This document shows positions 25,437 to 32,790 of a stretch of 64,000 bases of DNA, in pieces; position 1 is the stretch's first letter, and the number at the start of each line of letters is the position of its first letter. Source of the DNA: a virus; the IMG/VR virus record IMGVR_UViG_3300025889_000085, positions 1-64,000 of that record; one strand, 5' to 3'. A program made the position numbers and the translations under genes. The notes beneath the pieces are model-generated. The model made no database searches. It saw only the letters and a list, made by a program, of their open reading frames with translations, and had not been told where the DNA came from.

Positions 25437-26072
25437 TTATATTTTTAAGTCTTTGATGAGGCGCATTACTTCCTCACGCAAATACTTCTGTACCTTTTGA
25501 TTAGCACCGGCATCTTTTGCCATTTCGAGCACCTTGTGTCCCCCACGCATATTCAATAAGCCTTCATAGACTGCTTTTGGATATGCGTTTGGAGCACTAG
25601 GCTGTGCTACAATATCAACTGTGACTATATCAAAGTCACTGACGTGTCCAGTACCCTCGTTAACGTTACCGCTACCACGACTGCTTACGCCTAACTTCAC
25701 ACCTGATTCCAACATAGTTTGCACTAGTTGACCCATAGGTGTTGGAAGAACCTTTAATTTACCAAATCCGTTTGGACCGTCCATCCACATTTCTGTAATC
25801 ATGTGACTGACACGATCTAGGTTAATTTTTAAATCGTCTGGGTGATCTACTTCACCCAATACACTATAACCTTCTGTGATTTGCTTGTTAATATTACCTA
25901 CAGCATCGGAAATTTCACTAACGGGGTATACTCTTTGGTTAGCGTTTTTAACACCGCCCTGTATGAATATACCCTTCATATAGAGATTTTTACCTTTGCC
26001 GTCAGCGTTTGCCTCCGCTATAACTTCCATTCTAGCGTTGTCAAAGGTTAAATGCTCTTTAAGTAGGTTCAT
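25437..26072 (-). CDS. 21: Prohead core protease gp21
   Basis: A 211-residue serine protease of the T4 gp21 family that cleaves the scaffold and the N-terminus of gp23 during head maturation. Catalytic candidates are His77 in GEVDHPD, Ser130/Ser131 in GVKLGVSSRGSG, and Asp153 in TVDIVAQPSAP. The N-terminal LYMKGIFIQGGVKNANQRVY and HMITEMWMDG are also typical of the family. The length equals T4 gp21 (212 aa). It lies 13 bp after the gp67-like gene and 14 bp before gene 22, so the core proteins are made together. Confidence 0.96.
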   Translation of the reverse strand: MNLLKEHLTFDNARMEVIAEANADGKGKNLYMKGIFIQGGVKNANQRVYPVSEISDAVGNINKQITEGYSVLGEVDHPDDLKINLDRVSHMITEMWMDGPNGFGKLKVLPTPMGQLVQTMLESGVKLGVSSRGSGNVNEGTGHVSDFDIVTVDIVAQPSAPNAYPKAVYEGLLNMRGGHKVLEMAKDAGANQKVQKYLREEVMRLIKDLKI

Positions 26073-26085
26073 TAGTGATTATACC

Positions 26086-26880
26086 TTATACTTTACCTGC
26101 ACCGGATACTTTTTTCATATCTGGCTTTGTGGTCATTCCCATACTTGTACTCTTTGGTGTAGCACCGCCTTTGTCTTCGCCGCCTGCGTCGAAGTCAACT
26201 GCTTTACCGCCCATGTCGTTTTCGCCAGCAACTACAGACTCAGTGTTTGTACCTGCTTCTTCGCTTTCGACTGGGGAACCAACTTTTTCCAAGTATTCAC
26301 GGATCCACTCAGATTCTGTCATTTTGCGACTTTTCTTGGATTCAGCAACTTGAGGCTCCTGCTCTTCAGCAACTTCCTCTTCCTCTGCAACTTCCTCTTC
26401 TTCAGCAACTTCTTCGGTTTCCATAGCAACTTCTGCCATTTCGTCACCGCCCATGTCCATGTCCATGTCGCCTTCTTCCTCACCCTTGTCGCCCATCAAA
26501 GCATCAAATTCTGCTTTTAGTTCGTCAAGTGCGTCTTCTAGGTCCATAACACGGTCTTCGAGTTCTTCGTCGCCGTCCTCATCGCCTTCCTCATCGCCTT
26601 CTTCTTCGCCGCCTTCGTCGTCCATGTCCATCTCGACTTCTTCTTCGTCATCCATTTCCATGTCGTCGTCTTCGGCTTCAGCCATACCTTCTTCATCCCT
26701 AGTGATTTCGTCTACCATATTGGCGACTTGATCACCACCGACTTCTTCTAGGTCTTGCTCATCAATTAATGATTCGTAGATTTCACGGCTCTTTTCTACA
26801 ACGATGCTGTGGAAAAGTTCACGTGCTTTATCTTCGTCTTCGTTAATGATGTACTCAATTAGTTGTTCATATTTGCTCAT
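26086..26880 (-). CDS. 67: Acidic prohead core protein, gp67-like
   Basis: A 264-residue, extremely acidic protein. Residues 1-45 (EQLIEYIINEDEDKARELFH, EKSREIYESLID) match the N-terminal helix of T4 gp67, a small core protein that helps set head shape and is cut into internal peptides by gp21. T4 gp67 has only 80 residues; here the acidic part is stretched into long Glu/Asp/Met/Gly runs and a repeated AEEEEV segment, and residues 190-264 add a Gly/Lys-rich tail. Position between gp20 and gp21 fits genes 67/68 of T4. A TGTAAATA late promoter lies 47 nt upstream. Confidence 0.8.
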   Translation of the reverse strand: MSKYEQLIEYIINEDEDKARELFHSIVVEKSREIYESLIDEQDLEEVGGDQVANMVDEITRDEEGMAEAEDDDMEMDDEEEVEMDMDDEGGEEEGDEEGDEDGDEELEDRVMDLEDALDELKAEFDALMGDKGEEEGDMDMDMGGDEMAEVAMETEEVAEEEEVAEEEEVAEEQEPQVAESKKSRKMTESEWIREYLEKVGSPVESEEAGTNTESVVAGENDMGGKAVDFDAGGEDKGGATPKSTSMGMTTKPDMKKVSGAGKV

Positions 26881-26927
26881 GTGTTTGTTTCCTTATAAAA
26901 AACCATGGGTTTAAAATTCTGTATAGT

Positions 26928-26935
26928 TATTTACA
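26928..26935 (-). promoter_or_regulatory. Late promoter for the gp67-gp21-gp22 block
   Basis: TGTAAATA on the minus strand within a small palindrome (CTGTA...TACAG), 47 nt before the gp67-like ATG. Confidence 0.5.
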
Positions 26936-26991
26936 GAATATACGCATTTTATGGGTTAAATAGGCATTTTTTGAATGATTTCAGTGGCTAA

Positions 26992-27225
26992 TTATAAGCC
27001 AAGTCCGCCGCCAGCGGCTTGTTGTGGTGGTTGATACTGTTTAGACACTTTATCTAGCATCTGCTCGTGCTCTAACTTACGTGTATCATTCATGGCACGT
27101 AATTTATTAATTCTATCCAAAGTTAAACGTGTTTTACGTGTATCCGTGGCCTTAATAGCAGTGTTATCGTCTTTTTCAGAATAATAACCTTCTGGTGTTT
27201 TGTTATAAAGTTCTTGCAAGTGCAT
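26992..27225 (-). CDS. Conserved small protein next to the portal gene (77 aa)
   Basis: A 77-residue basic, helical protein (MHLQELYNKTPEGYYSEKDD, TRKTRLTLDRINKLRAMND) ending in a Gln/Pro/Gly-rich tail. Similar short proteins lie between gene 20 and the core genes in marine T4-like phages, so it is a genuine conserved gene. Its function is not known; the location suggests a head-assembly or core role. AGTAAATA, a late-type promoter motif, is five bases upstream of the ATG, so a transcript from it would be leaderless; otherwise it is read through from gene 20. Confidence 0.8.
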   Translation of the reverse strand: MHLQELYNKTPEGYYSEKDDNTAIKATDTRKTRLTLDRINKLRAMNDTRKLEHEQMLDKVSKQYQPPQQAAGGGLGL

Positions 27226-27230
27226 ACTGT

Positions 27231-27238
27231 TATTTACT
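27231..27238 (-). promoter_or_regulatory. Possible late promoter abutting the 77-aa gene
   Basis: AGTAAATA on the minus strand, five bases from the ATG at 27225. If used, the message would start at the first base of the start codon. Confidence 0.4.
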
Positions 27239-27248
27239 AAAAATTTGG

Positions 27249-28949
27249 TTAAATTGCTGGTGCAGCGCCTGCAGGCGCTGCGGTGGCGGGTCCTACCCCT
27301 GCTGCTCCACCTTCTTCAGGTGGTAGTTCAGGAATTGCTGCAGATTCTAAGTCACTGTCTAGTCCACCAGGGCTAATGCCTACACTACGTAAGCCGGCTT
27401 GTTCAACTGGCGCTTCCGAACTGTTGCCCTGTTCTTCACGCCACATACGTTCATTTTCCGATAGTTCTTCTTCAGTTAGACCCAAGTAACGTGTCAACAA
27501 GAAACGCTTACTCAAATATGGGTACTGCTCTAACTGAGTGAAACTGCCAATTCTTGCGCCATCAACTTCAGCCTGTCTGTAACTGGCAAAGTTCTGTGGC
27601 TCATTAAACTGTAAATCAAACAGGTTAGCGTCAATGTTAATACCACGCCAACGTAGGAAAATCTTAAACTCTTGGTCTAGTTTTTCAGCAATCATACGTT
27701 GTAGGCGCATACAGTACTGATTAAAACGCCATTCCTGAATAAGTGCAGTGCCTACTCTACCATCACTGAATGTGTTGGGGTTGCTGGTACCATCGTCTAA
27801 GCCTGTGGGCAAATAACTGGCCGGAATACGTAGGCCTCTAAACAGTTTGTTAGTAAAGAAGTGCAAGTCTGTGATCTCGCCCAAATTCTGTCCACCTGGT
27901 AGTGTTTCTACGCTACTGCCTCTGCCGTCCGCAGTCTGTGGGAAGAAAAAGTCTTCGTTGGTGCTCAGTGGATTGTATGTGGCATCCATCATGTTCTGAC
28001 CACCACCTGTCTGTGTTGGAATACGACGTTGGTGTACTTCGTTCTTTACACGCTCCACAAATGCCATGGCCATGTGGCTAGGCATGTTACCCACGTCAAT
28101 CTTAAAGATTCTACGCTCTGGCGCACGTTGCACACGATAGATAATAATAGCGTCTTCAAGCAGTTCTTTTTGCTTGAACACTTTAAACACGTTTTCTAAA
28201 ACTGAATTGCCAAAAGGCCAACTAAAGTCCAAACCTTCTGTTAGACTCATGTGTACAATGTGTTCGGCGTTTACTGTTGTTTCGTTTTGTGCATGACTAA
28301 AACGTGTGCCTCCACTGTAAGGAGTTGCTGGCTGAATGTAAGCGCCACTGGGACCGCCAACCTGCGGATGGTTAACTGCTACATCACTGGCGTTTACAGT
28401 GGTTGCAGTCAAGTTCATAAAGTTTGGCTGCAAGTCCTTGATCACATACTGCTCGGGTTTTTTGCCTTCTGCTTCATTGACAATAACTTTAGTAACCTTA
28501 CTCATTTCAACCCAGAACATTTTAAAAGTTTCTGGATCTCTAATAAAAACTTGGTCTCCGTACTTGATAGTGTTACGGAACATCTTAAAGATACGTTTAT
28601 TTAATTCGTTTAAACTGATCCACTGTTGCAGTTGTTCACTGATAATCTTAACTTCACTGTCAGTGGGTTTGTCTTTCCAAAAGAACTTGAATGTGCTGCC
28701 GTTTTCATCATTGGTCTGTGTGCTGAACTCAGCAAGAATGTCCAATGCAGCATTTACTTCACTGTCCATGTCCATTTGTTCGTACTGATTGTAACGTTCA
28801 ATACGGTTTGGATGTCCAATGTAAACTTCTGGTAAGTTACTTTGGAAGTTTCTGTAGTTAAAAGTATTGGACTGCCCGCTTTGACTGCTACTGATTGGAC
28901 TCAGTGCGCCACTGGTGTTTGCGGTTCTAAAATATTTTTTCCAAGCCAT
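27249..28949 (-). CDS. 20: Portal vertex protein gp20
   Basis: A 566-residue homologue of T4 gp20, the dodecameric portal that starts head assembly and passes DNA. Typical gp20 stretches are visible: IERYNQYEQMDMDSEVNAAL, DILAEFSTQ, RNTIKYGDQVFIRDPET, SVLENVFKVFKQKELLEDA, PERRIFKIDVGNMP and LFRGLRIPASYLP. The last 60 residues are Pro/Ala/Gly-rich and probably disordered. It begins the minus-strand head operon 20-(77 aa)-67-21-22-23, behind a GGTAAATA late promoter 20 nt upstream. Confidence 0.97.
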   Translation of the reverse strand: MAWKKYFRTANTSGALSPISSSQSGQSNTFNYRNFQSNLPEVYIGHPNRIERYNQYEQMDMDSEVNAALDILAEFSTQTNDENGSTFKFFWKDKPTDSEVKIISEQLQQWISLNELNKRIFKMFRNTIKYGDQVFIRDPETFKMFWVEMSKVTKVIVNEAEGKKPEQYVIKDLQPNFMNLTATTVNASDVAVNHPQVGGPSGAYIQPATPYSGGTRFSHAQNETTVNAEHIVHMSLTEGLDFSWPFGNSVLENVFKVFKQKELLEDAIIIYRVQRAPERRIFKIDVGNMPSHMAMAFVERVKNEVHQRRIPTQTGGGQNMMDATYNPLSTNEDFFFPQTADGRGSSVETLPGGQNLGEITDLHFFTNKLFRGLRIPASYLPTGLDDGTSNPNTFSDGRVGTALIQEWRFNQYCMRLQRMIAEKLDQEFKIFLRWRGINIDANLFDLQFNEPQNFASYRQAEVDGARIGSFTQLEQYPYLSKRFLLTRYLGLTEEELSENERMWREEQGNSSEAPVEQAGLRSVGISPGGLDSDLESAAIPELPPEEGGAAGVGPATAAPAGAAPAI

Positions 28950-28969
28950 TCGTTGTCTCTTTAGTACTA

Positions 28970-28977
28970 TATTTACC
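28970..28977 (-). promoter_or_regulatory. Late promoter for gene 20
   Basis: GGTAAATA on the minus strand, 20 nt before the gene 20 ATG, in the 32-bp gap after the tape-measure-like gene. Confidence 0.5.
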
Positions 28978-28981
28978 TAGA

Positions 28982-30784
28982 TTATGCAGCCTGCACAAGT
29001 CTTCTTAACAATTGATTAGTGTCTTCTTGTAATGTTACCTGTTGTTTCTGCCCTCTAGCAAGTTCGGTCATTGCTTGTTGAAATGCTTGTGTACGTACAT
29101 CACTAGCAGGATTTGGTAAATTACTGCCAACTGTCGAAGTAGCAGTCTGGGGAACTTGACTTTGCTCTTGTGCAGTTCCTGGACCAGTGCCGACAGGACT
29201 TCCTGGTGTTGTAGGCGGGGGAGTTGTCCCTGTCGAAGGAACAAACTTTGCTAATAAATCAGTGATTTTATCTAGGCCAGCGCTCAAAAGTTGAGCACCT
29301 TCAATACTTAATTTTACAATATCTGCAGTGGTTTGAAATTTACCTAATGCTATAGATTCAATAGTAGACTGTAATTTAAGTAACTCAGTATTAACATCAT
29401 CAATTGTGGTTGTAAAAGTATTTTGAATACCAGACAAACGTTGGGCAGCACTGGCTTGTGCTTCTACAGCACTTGCAAGTCTGTTAGACTGGCTTGTTAA
29501 TTCACTAATTGAAGAATTTAACAAGTTAAACAGTTCCGGGCCTCTACCAGCACTCTGCAAGAACAGTTCGTATCCATAAGTTTTTTGCAAATCTTTTCCT
29601 GCTTGGCCTACGTCTTGCAGCAACTGTGCTTGCCTCTTAGCAAATTCTTCTGGAGGTAAATCTTTCAGTGCAATTAACTGTCTCAGTTTATCAGTTAGCT
29701 CAGGTGCCATAGCCTGCAATCTTAAATTAGTCTGACTAGTAATATCTGCACCAACTGCTTGGGCTGCAAACAATTCTTGTGCATATGCTGCTGCCTGTGG
29801 AGTAAGTTGACTTAATGTGTTAGTCAAGTTCTTTTGTGCATCTGCACTGGCGTTTGCATAAGCATTTTGATATGCTGCGCTTTGAGAACGCTGTTTTTGC
29901 TCGTCCCTAATTTGCTGTGTGCTTTTGCCTGTTAGTAAACTAATTTCTTTTAAATTAAGCAAGTATGGTTCTGTTGTTGCTGCCAACTCTTGCTGATTCC
30001 GTGACTGACGTACACCTAACTGTGACTGTAGTGCCACAGTTTCAATTAACTCTGTATTCAAACCCTCAAAGCCACCGTATATTGTTCTAAGACCAGCGCT
30101 CATCTGTTTACCAGCGCCTACTAATGCCACTGCTGCTTGCTCACTGTTGCCACCTAACAGTGCCAAGTTAGCTGCTTGATTACTGACAATACTGGTAAAA
30201 CTCTGCAGACTTAGTCCGCCAGCAGCGGCTGCTGCTTTGGCCTGTTCCAGACTTGCTCCAAATACTAAACCTGCTTTTGACAGTTGATTAAAGTTATTAA
30301 CTAAACGTTGTGTAGCATCCAACTGGAAGTTTATGGCTTCACCAGCAAGCCTAATTACACCTTCACCTAATTTTTGAAGTCCTTCGACAACATTTCCTAA
30401 AATTGGAATGAACTTAGTAAATCCACCTACAGCATCAAAGACAGCCGAACTCAAAGTGGACAAAACACTAGTAAACAAACCGACCATTGGTTTTACTGCG
30501 GTAAATGCTTCGGTGCTGGTAGCCATTGCAGCAGGAACGCTGACCATACCTGATATCACTGTGCCAGCGGCATTGGCTAGTCCTTTAAATCCGGCAACCA
30601 ATCCATCAGCAGCAGCCACAGACCTTTTCTTAGACATTGTTTCTGCATCTGTGGCTTCACTGGCAGCACTGCTACTTCTTGCCAATTGAAGTAGTCTGCC
30701 GCTTACAGTATTTGCAGCACCACTAAGGTTATCGGTTCCTTGCATGAACCTTTGTAGAACTTCTTTTAAGTCGTCTTCATCCAT
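28982..30784 (-). CDS. Probable tail tape-measure protein (gp29-like role)
   Basis: A 600-residue, Ala/Gln/Leu-rich, mainly helical protein. Residues 60-160 contain hydrophobic helical stretches (GLVAGFKGLANAAGTVISGM, FTKFIPILGNVVEGL) and residues 160-470 long amphipathic helices (EQAKAAAAAGGLSL, SSISELTSQSNRLASAVEAQ). A Pro/Thr-rich linker lies at about 505-550, followed by a final helix. This is the composition of tape-measure proteins, which fill the tail tube and set tail length; T4 gp29 has 590 residues, an almost equal length. The neighbour across a divergent promoter is gp26, which in T4 lies in the same hub cluster as gp29. I see no direct sequence match to gp29, so the role is inferred from composition, size and context. 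Confidence 0.6.
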   Translation of the reverse strand: MDEDDLKEVLQRFMQGTDNLSGAANTVSGRLLQLARSSSAASEATDAETMSKKRSVAAADGLVAGFKGLANAAGTVISGMVSVPAAMATSTEAFTAVKPMVGLFTSVLSTLSSAVFDAVGGFTKFIPILGNVVEGLQKLGEGVIRLAGEAINFQLDATQRLVNNFNQLSKAGLVFGASLEQAKAAAAAGGLSLQSFTSIVSNQAANLALLGGNSEQAAVALVGAGKQMSAGLRTIYGGFEGLNTELIETVALQSQLGVRQSRNQQELAATTEPYLLNLKEISLLTGKSTQQIRDEQKQRSQSAAYQNAYANASADAQKNLTNTLSQLTPQAAAYAQELFAAQAVGADITSQTNLRLQAMAPELTDKLRQLIALKDLPPEEFAKRQAQLLQDVGQAGKDLQKTYGYELFLQSAGRGPELFNLLNSSISELTSQSNRLASAVEAQASAAQRLSGIQNTFTTTIDDVNTELLKLQSTIESIALGKFQTTADIVKLSIEGAQLLSAGLDKITDLLAKFVPSTGTTPPPTTPGSPVGTGPGTAQEQSQVPQTATSTVGSNLPNPASDVRTQAFQQAMTELARGQKQQVTLQEDTNQLLRRLVQAA

Positions 30785-30807
30785 ATTTTGTCAGTGGTAT
30801 ATTGCCA

Positions 30808-30815
30808 GATAAGTA
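30808..30815 (+). promoter_or_regulatory. Possible variant late promoter for gene 26
   Basis: GATAAGTA, one base off the late consensus, 35 nt before the gene 26 ATG. The same variant (TATAAGTA) occurs at 31918-31925 upstream of the small membrane protein gene. Confidence 0.3.
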
Positions 30816-30821
30816 TTAGTA

Positions 30822-30829
30822 TATTTATG
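30822..30829 (-). promoter_or_regulatory. Late promoter for the tape-measure-like gene
   Basis: CATAAATA on the minus strand, 37 nt before the ATG at 30784, in the divergent gap shared with gene 26. Confidence 0.55.
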
Positions 30830-30850
30830 GTATTCTAACCGCCTAATATT

Positions 30851-31687
30851 ATGAGTTCAAATCCATTACAAAAACACTACAGACAGCCACAACTTTATTT
30901 AAAATTGCCCAGCGGCGGCAAGTGGTGGCCTAAAAACAGCATTGACTGGCCGCAGACTGGAGAACTTCCAGTATACTCAATGACTGCCAAAGATGAACTA
31001 GCAATGAAAACTCCCGATGCACTGCTAAACGGTCAGGCCACGGTTGATGTTATACAAAGTTGTATGCCTAACATTAAAAATGCTTGGCACGCACCTGTTG
31101 TAGACTTAGACGCTATATTAATTGCTATCAGGCAGGCCACTTATGGCAACGAAATGGAATTTAACAGCGTATGTCCTCAATGTAACAATAAAAATGAGCA
31201 CATAGCTGATTTAGGTTATTTGAGCAGTGTGATTACTTGTCCAAAATTTGAAGAAAGCATTCAAGTCAAAGACTTGGAAATCTTTATTAAACCCAACAAT
31301 TACGAAACTTTTAACAAAAACAGTATGCGTAATTTCGAAGAGCAAAGATTGATTCAAACTGTGGCCAATGACAAGATCAGCGACGATGAAAAGATGGTAC
31401 AGTTTGCAAAAATGTTTAACACTTTACTGAATATCACAGTAGAACAAGTAGCAGACAGTGTAGTAATGATCAAAACTGCAGACAATGAGCGAGTAGAAAA
31501 CACAGCCTATATCAGAGATTTCTTTAGTAATTGTGACAAAGAAATTTTTACAGCAGTTAAAGAAAGAATAGATCTGCTGTCAGAAGAAAACAGACTGCAA
31601 AACTTGGAAGTTACCTGCGAAAGTGAAACCTGTCAGCATCAATATCGAGCGCCATTACTGTTTGAACTTAGCAATTTTTTCGCCTAA
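30851..31687 (+). CDS. 26: Baseplate hub protein gp26-like, with a zinc-ribbon-like insertion
   Basis: A 278-residue member of the T4 gp26 baseplate family. The N-terminal block KLPSGGKWWP, then VYSMTAKDELAMKTPDALLN, GQATVDVIQSCMPNIKNAW and DLDAILIAIRQATYGNEMEF is the family signature. T4 gp26 has 208 residues; the extra part includes two cysteine pairs, Cys108-x2-Cys111 and a C-terminal CESETCQH, that could form a zinc ribbon. gp26 is needed to build the central hub of the baseplate and in related phages this family acts as chaperone or partner of the tape measure, which fits the divergently placed tape-measure-like gene. Confidence 0.85.
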   Translation: MSSNPLQKHYRQPQLYLKLPSGGKWWPKNSIDWPQTGELPVYSMTAKDELAMKTPDALLNGQATVDVIQSCMPNIKNAWHAPVVDLDAILIAIRQATYGNEMEFNSVCPQCNNKNEHIADLGYLSSVITCPKFEESIQVKDLEIFIKPNNYETFNKNSMRNFEEQRLIQTVANDKISDDEKMVQFAKMFNTLLNITVEQVADSVVMIKTADNERVENTAYIRDFFSNCDKEIFTAVKERIDLLSEENRLQNLEVTCESETCQHQYRAPLLFELSNFFA

Positions 31688-31692
31688 GGCTT

Positions 31693-31911
31693 TTGACCCT
31701 GCCCAATGAAGAAATTGTAGCATTAGTGGACAGCTACGAAAAAGAGTCAAAAGCCTTAAAGAAGTCCGTACTAACCCTGTGTTGGTATATGCGAGGCGCT
31801 GTCAGTTATGAAGATGGTATGACCATGGGATTTCAGGATCGAGAGATTATTAACAAAATAATCGAAGAAAACTTAGAAACTGCAAAAGAAACAGGAATGC
31901 CATTTTTCTAA
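31693..31911 (+). CDS. Conserved small hub-assembly-type protein (72 aa, TTG start)
   Basis: A 72-residue acidic helical protein (EEIVALVDSYEKESKALKKS, VLTLCWYMRG, SYEDGMTMGFQDREIINKII, ETGMPFF) starting at TTG six bases after the gp26 stop. A protein with the same MRG...SYED...REII...MPFF pattern commonly follows gp26 in marine T4-like phages. Its place resembles the small second product that follows the tape-measure chaperone in many tailed phages, so a hub or tape-measure chaperone partner is likely. AAGG in the gp26 stop region may serve as ribosome site. CTG at 31699 is a less likely alternative start. Confidence 0.75.
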   Translation: MTLPNEEIVALVDSYEKESKALKKSVLTLCWYMRGAVSYEDGMTMGFQDREIINKIIEENLETAKETGMPFF

Positions 31912-31917
31912 TGGTCT

Positions 31918-31925
31918 TATAAGTA
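31918..31925 (+). promoter_or_regulatory. Possible variant late promoter for the small membrane protein
   Basis: TATAAGTA, one base off the late consensus, about 90 nt before the ATG at 32017. Just before that ATG the hairpin CCGTT-CGAAAA-AACGG (31989-32004) sits directly against the AAGGAG ribosome site and could modulate translation. Confidence 0.3.
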
Positions 31926-32016
31926 TCTCTTTTTGCAAATCGAAAAACTACCTTACAAAATCTGTTCATTACTCCATATATAACTTTACCGTTCGAAAAA
32001 ACGGAAGGAGAAAAAA

Positions 32017-32250
32017 ATGGAAATTATTGGTAAAATCAGAGGATGGGCCCAAGGCTTAGCCGATCTAGGCGTAAGCGTAATTGCTCTAGCAATTGTAGTA
32101 GAAATACTATTTAAAGGAGCCGCTATCCCATTTATGCCAGCAACCAGCGTTATCAGTAACGTTACAGGTATTATTGCTGCTCTAGGAGCACAAGGCTTAG
32201 TTGGTCTTGTCGCAATTTGGGTATTGTACTCTATTTGGAAAAGCAAATAA
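32017..32250 (+). CDS. Small two-helix membrane protein (77 aa)
   Basis: A 77-residue protein with two hydrophobic segments, about 17-38 (LGVSVIALAIVVEILFKG) and about 50-73 (GIIAALGAQGLVGLVAIWVL), a short amphipathic N-terminus (MEIIGKIRGWAQGLADLG) and a basic tail (SIWKSK). It has a strong AAGGAG ribosome site eight bases before the ATG. The size and topology would suit a holin, but no endolysin is adjacent, and membrane proteins of this kind near hub genes in marine T4-like phages remain uncharacterised. Two stacked terminators follow, so it ends the gp26 transcription unit. Confidence 0.8.
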   Translation: MEIIGKIRGWAQGLADLGVSVIALAIVVEILFKGAAIPFMPATSVISNVTGIIAALGAQGLVGLVAIWVLYSIWKSK

Positions 32251-32274
32251 ACTATTCCTAAATCAATGACAACT

Positions 32275-32302
32275 AAGACTGTCTGACAAACAGTCTTTTT
32301 TT
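32275..32302 (+). terminator. Rho-independent terminator T1
   Basis: AAGACTGT / ACAGTCTT, an 8-bp stem with a 7-nt loop followed by a T-run, 25 nt after the small membrane protein gene. Confidence 0.9.
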
Positions 32303-32312
32303 ATGTCCTTCA

Positions 32313-32331
32313 AGATGTGCTACGCACATCT
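32313..32331 (+). other. Perfect hairpin between two terminators
   Basis: AGATGTGC-TAC-GCACATCT: 8-bp stem, 3-nt loop, no T-tract. It directly abuts terminator T2 and may be an RNA-processing or stability element. Confidence 0.6.
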
Positions 32332-32363
32332 ATCACTGTCGTTTCACTCAGTGATATTTTTTT
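32331..32363 (+). terminator. Rho-independent terminator T2
   Basis: TATCACTG / CAGTGATA, an 8-bp stem with a 10-nt loop, followed by seven T residues; a back-up to T1. Confidence 0.8.
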
Positions 32364-32484
32364 GTATTCTAAGAGCGAAGCGATAGTAGTATCATCCAGA
32401 TAAATCAGTCACACTTTGCCCAGACAGGGCAAAGCGAGTGCATCATCCGAGTAGCACAGTCATTAGCGTTAGGACTATAATGTC

Positions 32485-32642
32485 ATCTTTATGTAGCATT
32501 AAGCAGTTTAATGCGACATTTATGTAACATTACGTAGGCGGTTGTCCGGTACCTACTCATCCCGTCTTTATTACAACGGCGGTTTATACTGAATACGCTA
32601 ACATTCTGTATAAACGTGCTGCCCCGCGGCAGCGTCTTTTTT
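32485..32642 (+). ncRNA. Candidate structured non-coding RNA with its own terminator
   Basis: About 155 nt with four successive hairpins: GCATTAA/TTAATGC; GTAGGCGG/CCG...CCTAC; a long one at 32582-32615 (GTTTATAC-T-GAAT, 8-nt loop, ATTC-T-GTATAAAC, 12 pairs with one T-T mismatch); and the terminator GCTGCC-CCGC-GGCAGC followed by GTCTTTTTT. A TATAAT box lies at 32476-32481, but no good -35 is 16-18 bp upstream of it. There is no reading frame. A terminator this strong 250 nt after T2 has nothing to terminate unless RNA starts in between, which is the main argument for an RNA gene. No known family is recognised. Confidence 0.4.
32618..32642 (+). terminator. Strong GC-rich terminator ending the ncRNA candidate
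   Basis: GCTGCC-CCGC-GGCAGC stem-loop followed by GTCTTTTTT on the plus strand. Confidence 0.8.
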
Positions 32643-32790
32643 GCCTTTAAAACCTGTTCAAACAACTAAACCGCGGCAGTTTGCGATCTTCGTCCTGTTA
32701 AGGATAGTAGTTGAGTGCTCTGTACAGCGCAGAGTCTTGCATCCCTGTCCTCCAATGAGTCAGGTCCAACGCACACGAGTTTAGCCTGTG

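Larger units (their letters stand above)
32251..32790. other. 540-nt non-coding region rich in hairpins
   Basis: No open frame of useful size lies here on either strand. It begins with two plus-strand terminators and a hairpin between them. A hairpin TTTGCCC/GGGCAAA (32415-32433) follows, then an imperfect direct repeat of the type GCRAAGCGA...ATCATCC (about 32374-32397 and 32429-32449). The ncRNA candidate with its terminator is next. The last 150 nt contain weaker hairpins (CTCTG/CAGAG at 32718-32734; GCACA/TGTGC near 32770-32790) and a second copy of CCGCGGCAG (about 32672-32680). No convincing minus-strand terminator for the gene 46 operon was found. Confidence 0.7.

Noticed and set aside
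26453-26731. Serine-rich plus-strand open frame opposite the acidic core gene
   Set aside because: Produced by the GAA/GAT-rich codons of the Glu/Asp runs read backwards (TTC/ATC and TCT/TCA); not a gene.
32017-32250. Small membrane protein as a definite holin
   Set aside because: Topology fits, but no lysis partner is adjacent and the sequence gives no specific holin mark; left as membrane protein of unknown function.
32718-32734. tRNA anticodon-arm-like hairpin (CTCTG, 7-nt loop, CAGAG)
   Set aside because: Position 33 of the loop is A, not T, and there is no T-arm, D-arm or acceptor stem around it on either strand.
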